Below the pieces are notes generated by a model that ran no database searches, was not told where the DNA came from, and worked only from the letters and a program-made list of their open reading frames with translations. Shown here piece after piece: positions 56,620 through 64,000 of a DNA stretch of 64,000 nt (positions are counted from its first letter, which is position 1; every line of letters starts with the position of its first letter). Source of the DNA: Otatea glauca. Lineage: Eukaryota; Streptophyta; Magnoliopsida; Poales; Poaceae. Location: contig CM070711.1 of the NCBI GenBank assembly GCA_036346275.1, positions 65,511,078-65,575,077 on the forward strand, in the 5' to 3' direction. The translations under genes were made by a program, and so were the position numbers.

Positions 56620-58074
56620 CTGTGATTGCAGGATGTGGCCGACAAGATCTCTTAGTCAAATTTTGGAGACTGGTGCGGCTCAGGATGCTCGCGATCCTCG
56701 AGCGAGTATTTCTACGTCGGCCCAGCCAAATCCTCAGCATCCCACGACGCGGGCTTCTTCTTCACGAGCCGCTCGTCGTGATGTCCCTGATCCGCCGCCT
56801 GCTCGGGAGGATGTTCCAGAGGGACAGTTACCTCAGCCGCCCACAAATGGCGCAAGTGTTGGCTATGATCGAGCAGGGAAGGCAAGCGAATGCTTTGTTG
56901 CTGCAGCAGATAGCTCTGAACATAGCACCGCAGAATGTGGCTCGCGGAGGAAACGGTGGACCACCTCAAGTGTCCAAGTTGAGCGAGTTCTTAAGAACCC
57001 AGCCACCAGTTTTCTCCCCTTCTGCTGAGCCTCTCGATGCTGATGACTGGTTGCGGGCTGTGGAGAGCAAGCTGAATATTGCTCAGTGTGATGACCGGGA
57101 GAAGGTTTTGTATTCCTCCTATCAGCTTCAGGGAACCGCAGCGGTTTGGTGGGAGAACTACCAAGCGGTGCTGCCGGAAGGTCGGGTAGTCCTATGGCCT
57201 GAGTTTAAGGCTGCTTTTTCGCCACGCTCATATTCCAGCCAGTGTGATTGAGGTGAAAAAGCTGGAGTTTCTTGACTTGAAGCAAGGGTCAACGACAGTG
57301 ATGGAGTACTTGCACCGCTTCAATCAGTTGGCGAGGTATGCTACCTATGAGGTAGCTGATGAGGAAAGAAGGATTGAGAGGTTTCGAGAAAATCTGAATG
57401 AAGAGATCAAGTGGGCTTTAATAGCCCAAGACATTGATGACTTCCAGACTCTCGTCGATAAGGCAGTGAGAGTGGAACATGGTAGCCGCAATATGCTGGA
57501 AAGCCGGAAGCGCAAGTGGCTTGCGCGTAGTTCTGTTGGAGCTGGATCATCTCGATCACCAGGGTGGCAGTCGACTAATGTACGTCGACCACCACCGATT
57601 CAAGCTCAAAGGGTCGGCGCCCGAGCTCGTGGGTCAAAGTCAAGCTCCCATTTTATCCAATGGCGATCATCGCGACGATCAGTCAAGTGAACCAAACCTA
57701 GATCGGCTGCTATTGTTCAGAAGCAGGCCGCTAATGTCACTTGCTTTCATTGTAACGAGCGTGGGCACTACGCCGACACTTGTCCTAAGAAGAAGGCTGG
57801 ACAACGACCTCAAGCCCAAGGCCGACCTTAGGAAGCGGCAAAGCGGCAAGCACAAGGGTCGGCTCCACCACCTGCGCAAGGTAGTAATATTGGGCGTCTT
57901 CATCACATGACAACCGAGGAAGAGCAAGAAGCACCAGATGTCGTGCTTGGTATGTTTCTTGCGCAATCTGTTCCTACTTTGGTTCTGTTTGATTCGGGAG
58001 TTTCTCATTCTTTCATATCTAAGAAGTTTTTTGAGCAACACAAACTGGAAGTCTCTCTTTTACCTGCTCATATG
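56620..58074 (+). pseudogene. Ty3/gypsy gag-protease fragment (element D)
   Basis: Plus-strand frames encode a gag (RTQPPVFSPSAEPLDADDWL, VLYSSYQLQGTAAVWWENY, LEFLDLKQGSTTVMEYLHRF, ARYATYEVADEERRIERF), a zinc knuckle CFHCNERGHYADTC near 57742-57785, and a protease with LFDSGVSHSFISKKF near 57985-58030. A frameshift near 57225-57245 and stops at 57688-57690 and about 57830 break it. The gag N-terminus before 56840 is scrambled. At 58075 another LTR element begins, cutting protease just after the active site. The gag type suggests a chromovirus-like lineage, which is inference. Confidence 0.8.
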
Positions 58075-58500
58075 TGTCGGCGTTTCGAGCACCGGCAAGT
58101 AAATTTGTAAGTCTAAGGGGTCGCGCGTTCCTCTCCCTGAATGGTTAGACTCAAAAGTCCAAGATGTATACTGGTTCGGGCAGAAGATCTCTACTCCAGT
58201 TCGTGTGGTGGCGCTGTATTCTATTATGCACAGATGACTGCACAAGGTTTACAAGCAAGAGTGCCAATGACTTAGTCGGATGGGTTCGATGGCGCTCTCT
58301 CTCTTCTTCGCCCCTCCCTTCTACGGGTGCTCCTGCCTCCTTTTATACGAAAGGAAGGGGCAGGTTACATCGGGAATTGGGAGAGGACAACACGACCTAC
58401 ACTAGGAGCTTCGGTCCTTCGTTACGTTGGATCGATCGGGCCGATCTTGCCCATCTTTGGGTCGGTAGCTTAGCTGGTCAGGGCGGTTAGGTATTTCTCC
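58075..58500 (-). repeat. 3' LTR of element E (right limit not resolved)
   Basis: The left boundary is set by TGTCGGCG and by the loss of element D's protease frame. The minus-strand TATAAAA at 58341-58347 gives a promoter. The end at 58500 is nominal: I found no clear polypurine tract or TG terminus to fix it. From the TATA position the LTR probably extends several hundred bases further right. Confidence 0.45.
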
Positions 58501-59881
58501 GGGAAACGGCGTACCTGCCCTCTGCGAACCTTACGGGTGTTGACGTCGCTGTGCCTGACGTGGGCGCTGCCTCGGGAGAGAGCGTGTCTTCGTCTTGATG
58601 TGACCGGTGATGGGATCGGGCGTGACTTGATCGATCATTTAAACCTTACGGGAAGGAGCCGCCCCTTGTATAGTCACTTTGATTGACCCGTTCGTAGGGT
58701 ACGCGCGGTCGTTTGGTAGAGGCTGCGACACGTGACCCTCGGCGGAGTGATCTTGGCACGATCGGTCGGGATTCCGACCTCTGCGGTCGGGAGCCTGTTT
58801 GGTCGGAGCCGGGGCCGCCTCACGAGGAGGTCGGGAGCTTGGCTCGGTCGGAGGCACTTCCCTTGGTTGGTCGGGAAGGGAAGTTCCGTGTGGCTTTGTA
58901 GGTACTTAGGTCGGTAGTGGGCTGAAAACGACTGTTGGGCTTGAGCTGTGCTTGAGGCCGGGTTGGTCACCTTAATGTTGGGGTACCCTGTTATTAGTAT
59001 TCGCAAGAGCCCCGAACCCTTGAGCGATTTGCGGTCGGTTGAGGTTGAGAATAGTGGCGAGCCCATACGGCCACCGACCGATTGGGTCAAGCGATTCGCC
59101 AGTGTACCCCAACAGATCTGGCGGCTGCCTTGGAATTTTGCCTGGGTCATTCGAACCGCCGGGGTCTTTGAATCACCTCGTTCGCGCTGCATGTACGGCT
59201 TAGCGCGCTTCGCCCGCCGTCTTCGGATCGCCGGATTACGTGAAGGGCGCCGTTTTCGACGCTTGCATTTATTCGGGAGGCGTTCAATCTTCCTTCGTCC
59301 GGGTATATAAGGGCGCCATGGTTTGCTTGAGTGATGAACCCTTAAACGAGAATCCTTTTGTTTTCTTAACTATGGCTTCGGGCACCCTTTAGCCTTCGCT
59401 TTTGGTGATGATGTCGGGCAGAAGAAAAGGATCCCTTGGCTGAGCTTTGGGCTGAGTTCGACCAGGCGATGGCCGAACTCCGGGAGGAAGAAGCTGCAGC
59501 CCGTGATGCTGTTGCCGTCGATGCATTGCTCGAGGTCGCCCCGAGGCTCGAGGTAGCAAGGGAGGCCCTCCTAGAGGCGATGGCGCGAGGACGCCGACTG
59601 TAGTTGGTGCGGCTTCGTCGATGTTGCTGAACGGCAGGAGGCGCATCGGCGTACCATTCCACATCTGCGGCGGCCGTCCTGTCGACCAGGCAAGGGCCTA
59701 CCAACATGTCGTCGGTGCCGCTGGTGCTGTACGGATGTTAAAAGGCTTTGGAGCGGAGGAGGCCTTGCCGTAGTGTAGCGTAACGATTTTTGTACCTGTC
59801 GAGTACTATATTGCAAAATTGTGTAAAGTTTGAGCCTGTTGGCCTATAATGAAATTTCCTTTATGGATATCTTCGTTTCGT
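58501..59881. other. Noncoding interior of element E
   Basis: GC-rich sequence with no recognisable protein. A strong plus-strand TATA box, GGGTATATAAGGG, lies at about 59296-59310. Short frames downstream (59366-59800) have no family motif. Confidence 0.4.
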
Positions 59882-60738
59882 GCTCGTTTAACGTCGTAGC
59901 TAGACCGTGCCTGGGTCGGCAGGGACGACCGCGATGCCTCTGCGCGAGGTTCGGGTGTCCGAGTGCTCGTTTAACGTCGTAGCTAGACGGTGCCTTGGTC
60001 GGCAGGGACGACCGCGATGCCTCTGCGCGAGGTTCGGGTGTTCGAGTGCTCGTTTAACATCGTAGCTAGACCGTGCCTTGGTCGGCAGGGACGACCGCGA
60101 TGCCTCTGCGCGAGGTTCGGGTGTCCGAGTGCTCGTTTAACGTCGTAGCTAGACCGTGCCTTGGTCGGCAGGGACGACCGCGATGCCTCGGCGCGAGGTT
60201 CGGGTGCCCAAGTGCTCGTTTAACGTCGTAGCTAGACCGTGCCTTGGTCGGCAGGGACGACCGCGATGCCTCTGCGCGAGGTTCGGGTGTCCGAGTGCTC
60301 GTTTAACGTCGTAGCTAGACCGTGCCTTGGTGGCGGGGGCGACCGCGATGCCTCGGCGCGAGGTTCGGTGCCCGAGTGCTCGTTTAACGTCGTAGCTAGA
60401 CCGTGCCTTGGTCGGCGAGGGCGACCGCGATGCCTCTGCGCGAGGTTCGGGTGTCCGAGTGCTCGTTTAACGTCGTAGCTAGACTGTGCCTTGGTTGGCA
60501 GGGACGACCGTGATGCCTCCGCGCGAGGTTCGGGTGCCCGAGTGCTCGTTTAACGTCGTAGCTAGACCGTGCCTTGGTCGGCAGGGACGACCGCGATGCC
60601 TCTGCGCGAGGTTCGGGTGCCCGAGTGCTCGTTTAACGTCGTAGCTAGACGTAGGCTCGTTTTACGTCGTAGCTGGACGTAGGCTCGTTTTACGTCGTAG
60701 CTGGACGTAGGCTCGTTTACGTCGTGGCCGGGCGTGGG
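59882..60738. repeat. 83-bp minisatellite followed by 28-bp sub-repeats
   Basis: The unit starts GCTCGTTTAACGTCGTAGCT and ends with a 'gaggttcgggtgtccgagt' phrase. Unit starts are 59882, 59965, 60048, 60131, 60214, 60297, 60378, 60461 and 60544, so nine near-identical copies, one of them 81 bp. From 60627 the array changes to four copies of a 28-bp unit (60627, 60655, 60683, 60711), made of the first part of the long unit plus 'gacgtag'. Confidence 0.95.
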
Positions 60739-61673
60739 CGTCCATCCCAGTCCTCGTCGGGCGAGGGGAGCTGCGAAAGGAGTGGCCACCGTCTATCCCA
60801 CACGTATACCCCATCCGCAGGTGTGGGACCTGGAGGGGGTGAGCGACGCACGTTTACCCGTGTTGGTTTGAGCGCCGTGCTCATGGAGCTTTATAACGAG
60901 TAGTCCGAGTGGGTCTGTGAGGTCCGCCCAAGGGGACCCTTCCGAGCGACGGTCCCGAGTAGGGTGTCCCGGCCCTGCTGTGGGGCGACCCATAAAAAAC
61001 CTTTCTCTACTCAATCCCGTATGGGCCCTGGGTCGTTCGCCGACCCAGGGCACAGCTGGCTGTCGCTCATTGATGAGCTCCCGGGAGAGTGTTAAGTATG
61101 GTCTCGGACGCGAGTAGAGGTGATTGGGTCGTCAGCCGACCTAGCAGAGGCCCACCGTGGGGCTCACCTCATACTTGCCCCTTGCTCAAGTTTTGCTGGG
61201 GCGGCCCTATGCCCATCTGGTGGGGTAGGCCCTTTGAACCAGCAGCTTTTAGCTGGGCCCCTGGCGCAAGCCACGGGGCTTTTTGCTGTTTTTGGGGCGC
61301 GCAGCCGGCCAAGACGTTCAGCGCGCCCGAGCAACCGCCCCGGCCTCAAGGCGGAGACCGAGAGGTTAGGACGCACTGCCCGGGGGCGGCGACTTTTACG
61401 GCTCTGCCGTTTTGTCAGGGTTTAAATGCGGAGTGGAATTGGAAATCGGAGTTACGGGCGCCGTGAGTGGGCACGACGCTTCGCTCGAGGGGGCGCCTGT
61501 TCGGTTGGTGCCTTCTCGTCCTCTATATATATGCTGCCGGGGCGCTTTGAATAGTTACGCTTGCTGGCTTTCCTCATCTCCTGTCCCTAAGACAAAAAAG
61601 ATCGACAAGGAGCCAAGGAAAAGAAAACTCAACCTTCTCTTCTCCTTGCCTTTCCGTCGTCTCTTTCGCAAGG
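60739..61673. other. Noncoding upstream region of the antisense ORF in element E
   Basis: GC-rich DNA with no recognisable protein motif. It includes a short palindrome made of GGGCCCTGGGTCG and CGACCCAGGGCAC near 61023-61052. It leads into the promoter at 61524. Confidence 0.4.
61524..61532 (+). promoter_or_regulatory. TATA box of the plus-strand ORF in element E
   Basis: TATATATAT in a 'cctctatatatatgctg' context lies about 145 bp before the ATG at 61674, the usual distance for this ORF type. Confidence 0.55.
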
Positions 61674-63525
61674 ATGTCGTGGCCGGAGTGCTCCGCCAGC
61701 GATCGTGGCGCTTGGCTTGGTGAAGAAGGGCTTCCTCCCCGCGCAGGATCTTTCCGGTTGGAGGGTGCCGACTGGAGCAGCTGCCCCCTCGCCGAGGGAT
61801 GACGAAGTCGTGGTCCTTGCCTCCTTTTTCGAGCGCGGCTTCGGCTTGCCGTTGCACCCGTTCGTCCGGGGGCTGCTCTTCCATTACAAGGCGGAGGCGC
61901 ACCATCTTAACCCCAACGGGGTCCTTCATATCGCCATATTCATTACCCTTTGCGAGGCTTTCTTCGGAATCGAGCCGCATTGGGCGTTGTGGAGGCATTT
62001 CTTCCAAGCGAGGCTCTGGAAGGACAAGCCGACGGACGCGACGGCGCCCATTGGTGGCCTGGCCCTCGGCCGGTCCGGCCGAGATGCGGAGTACCTCGAG
62101 GTCAAGCTGCCGTCGTCCAACAAGGGGTGGCGCTTCGAGTGGTTCTATGCTCGGAACGTCGGAGACAGTGCCCCGCCCTTCACCGGCAATCTTCCCGTGG
62201 CGGGGGAGGAGTGGAACTGGGGTGCTGAGAAGCGGGAGAAGAACAAGGTGACTCTGATCGTGGAGCAGATCAGGGCCCTAAGGAGGCAGGGACTTACCGG
62301 GGATGTGGTCGTGCGTGCCTTCATGGGGATGCGCGTGCAACCTCTTGTGCACAGACCTCGCCCCCTGTTCCGCTACGAGGGAGTGTCCGACCAGATGAGG
62401 ATGGCGGAGCCCGAGCTGGCCGCGACGGAGGTCGAAGCTCGGGTGACCGCCGTCATGGGAGGAGGCGCCACGGAGGCGGCAGGCGGCCATCCGGAGCCAT
62501 TCTCGGCGGCCCGCCCTCCAAATCTGGTAGGTCGTCCGGACCTCTTCCCGCCCCTGTTTTCCCTGCGTTTAACACTTGGTCTGACCAGTGCTTTTTACCT
62601 TCCAGGAACTCTTGGGCATGTCCTCCCGGGCACCGCTCCCGGGAGACAAGGAGGCGAGGGCGGCCGCTCGGGCGAAGGCCGCAGCGTTCGACTCCTCCCG
62701 CAAGAAGCGAAAGGAGGAGAAGAAGAAGAAGAAAGAAGAAGGGCCGGCGAGGGCATGCGTGGCGGCGGATGTGTCGGAGGCCACCGCCACGGTGCAACCT
62801 CTATCGGCGGCGGTGGAAGTACCCACGTCACGCGCGTCTTGTGGGTTTCCTTCTGACCCGCCTACCGGTGGTGATCCGGTCGTGGACCCGCCAGAGGGGA
62901 ACACCACAGGCACCGCGCCCGAGAGGCCTCAGGCGGAGGGTGTGGTTGCTGCCATCGTCGCGCCTTCGGTGGAGGCAGCTTTAGGGAAGCGACCGGCAGT
63001 TCTGCCCCTCGGAGGGGGACCGGCGAAGAGAGCGCGCCTGCCGCGCACCCGCTCGGCTCAGTAAGTACTTTTCTTTTGTTCAAACATCTTTGCTGAAAAG
63101 TTGTTCGAATCGCTTTTCAGAATGTCGCCATGTGCAGCGCTTATACTGGTGTGACCGTGGGGCGTCTCGTGGCGGTTCCGCAAGGGACAACGCCGCAGGA
63201 AGTTCCAGAGGCGCCGGTCGGGTCGGCGCCGATTGCGGTGCTGGTGATCGAGGGCACGCCTGCCCACGAGGTCGAGGCTGGCGAGGAGTTTCCAACGCCT
63301 CGGTTGGGGACACCGCCGTCTGATGTGGCGGCCCCTGCGGAGGAAGAGATGGCGGCGCCGCCGGCGATCGTGCCAGCCGAAATGACGCTGGTACCTGAAG
63401 TGCCCGACCCAACGCCCACGGGGGAGGTGCCGACCGAGGTCCCACAGGAGGAGGTCGCCGAGGGACCACTCGGGACCGATCCTATCATCGTTGCCGATGG
63501 TACTGCGGGCGGTAGCGCCCGCTGA
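61674..63525 (+). pseudogene. 'Putative gypsy type transposon' (Transposase_28-like) ORF, antisense in element E
   Basis: The conserved core is in the frame 61705-62526: PSPRDDEVVVLASFFERGFG, HPFVRGLLFHYKAEAHHLNP, LHIAIFITLCEAFFGIEPHW, LWRHFFQARLW and GWRFEWFYARN. This is the domain Pfam calls Transposase_28, despite which no transposase activity is known. An intron fits at 62527-62605 (CTG|GTAGGT ... TTCCAG|GAA), then a Lys/Glu-rich block and Ala/Pro-rich sequence, and a second intron at 63061-63120 (CA|GTAAGT ... TTTCAG). Low-complexity sequence then runs to a stop near 63525. The only good ATG (61674, MSWPECSAS) is in a different frame from the core, and phases across the second intron do not match, so the copy is probably broken. 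Confidence 0.65.
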
Positions 63526-64000
63526 GCGAGACGGCGAGGCCCGCTTAGGAGAGGTCCTCGAGTCGGGTCGGTGGCGGGCCCGCGAGCGAGTGGGTCGCTC
63601 TTGACAAAGCGTTACGGGCCGAAGCGGAGATGGAGCTGGTCCGAAAGGGCGACTCTTTGTCCGAATCCTCCAACCGGCGTTGGGCGTGATAGTCGGGAGT
63701 CAAGCCGTCGATCAGTAAGTTGGCGAAAGAACCCAACTTATAAAGCTCGGCGCACGCACCGTGAGACTAATGTTTAGTCATCACCTTGCGGCGTTGCGGT
63801 GGCTCGAGCGGCCGGTGGGCGGTGGTCGAGGAAGAATGCGACTGCTGCGCCTTGAGTTGCGCTGGCTCAAGAGGCGCCGAGCGTGAGGCGATCGGGGCGG
63901 CGAGTCCGCCAGAGCTTGAGGGCAGCCAAAACTCTTTTCGATGGCGCTGGGGCCCGGTCCACGAGGATGAAGGTGGCGAGCTCGAGTCCTCCTTGGCGAG
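63526..64000. other. Continuation of element E to the window edge
   Basis: GC-rich sequence without a clear frame. It may be a decayed coiled-coil tail of the preceding ORF, which in related copies is long and charged. No motif is visible. Confidence 0.35.

Larger units (their letters stand above)
58075..64000 (-). mobile_element. Large LTR retrotransposon 3' part (element E), runs off the right edge
   Basis: The plus-strand left end TGTCGGCGTTTCGAGCACCG is the mirror of an LTR end of the ...CGCCGACA type, close to the ...CGCCAACA end of element 1. A minus-strand TATA box at 58341-58347 supports a minus-strand LTR. To the right lie noncoding DNA, an 83-bp minisatellite, and a plus-strand ORF opposite to the LTR. 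This matches the pol / antisense ORF / 3' LTR layout of element 1, with pol and the 5' LTR outside the window. No pol motif is visible here, so it could also be a non-autonomous element. Confidence 0.6.

Noticed and set aside
59882..60738. Could the regular array be CRISPR-like?
   Set aside because: Units are contiguous without unique spacers, 83 bp long, in a plant nuclear context inside a retrotransposon. It is a minisatellite.
60239..60789. Repeated protein frames within the minisatellite
   Set aside because: They simply follow the 83-bp period, shift frame at the 81-bp unit, and have no start context or homology I recognise.
58075..64000. Reading the right-hand element as a CACTA DNA transposon because of its repeats
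   Set aside because: No CACTA terminus is visible; the LTR-like end, the minus-strand TATA and the Transposase_28-like ORF fit an LTR element better.

Overview
This window is nuclear DNA of a grass, most likely rice (Oryza) or a close relative. The evidence is GC-rich first exons, GT-AG introns, grass MITEs, a pathogen-related protein of the barley type, and stacked Ty3/gypsy and Ty1/copia retrotransposons. I had no database, so the species call is inference.

Layout. Positions 1-17277 are a retrotransposon stack. It holds a Ty3/gypsy 3' half with an antisense plant-mobile-domain (PMD) ORF and a 3' LTR (1-4851), a second gypsy remnant (gag piece, PBS, LTR; 4857-7561), a copia 3' end (7562 to about 9585), and an inverted, decayed relative of the first gypsy element (about 9586-17277). 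The host-gene core follows: a WRKY group IIe factor (19150-20152, minus), an Mpv17/PMP22-family membrane protein (22944-24374, plus, with a frame problem in exon 1), and a complete six-exon STICHEL-like/DnaX-type ATPase gene (25958-31818, minus, 1048 codons). Next come a MULE-type element with an exact 9-bp target duplication (33313-33634), a degenerate repeat of about 170 bp period (33735-35170), and a young gag-only copia-type element with two 1290-bp LTRs and target duplication GAATG (36555-43042).

Positions 45955-48712 hold a decayed ubiquitin-domain-containing (UBTD1/2-like) gene. An internally deleted copia element (48741-50210) sits just upstream of its start codon. Helitron-like ends lie near 50540-50997 and 54683. 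A three-exon pathogen-related protein gene (52032-53239, minus) appears intact. The right end has a hAT-type MITE, a gypsy gag-protease fragment, and a large LTR element (58075 to the edge) with a minus-strand LTR, an 83-bp minisatellite, and an oppositely oriented 'putative gypsy type transposon' (Transposase_28-like) ORF.

How it fits together. The host genes are ordinary, single and unrelated; nothing suggests an operon or a biosynthetic cluster. Transposons supply most of the novelty. Two LTR elements carry antisense accessory ORFs. One element appears to have moved recently although its gag was already broken. Several insertions or small duplications lie at points that matter for host genes: a duplicated splice acceptor, a displaced promoter, and a MITE in an intron. 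I found no RNA gene, CRISPR array or clearly undescribed system.
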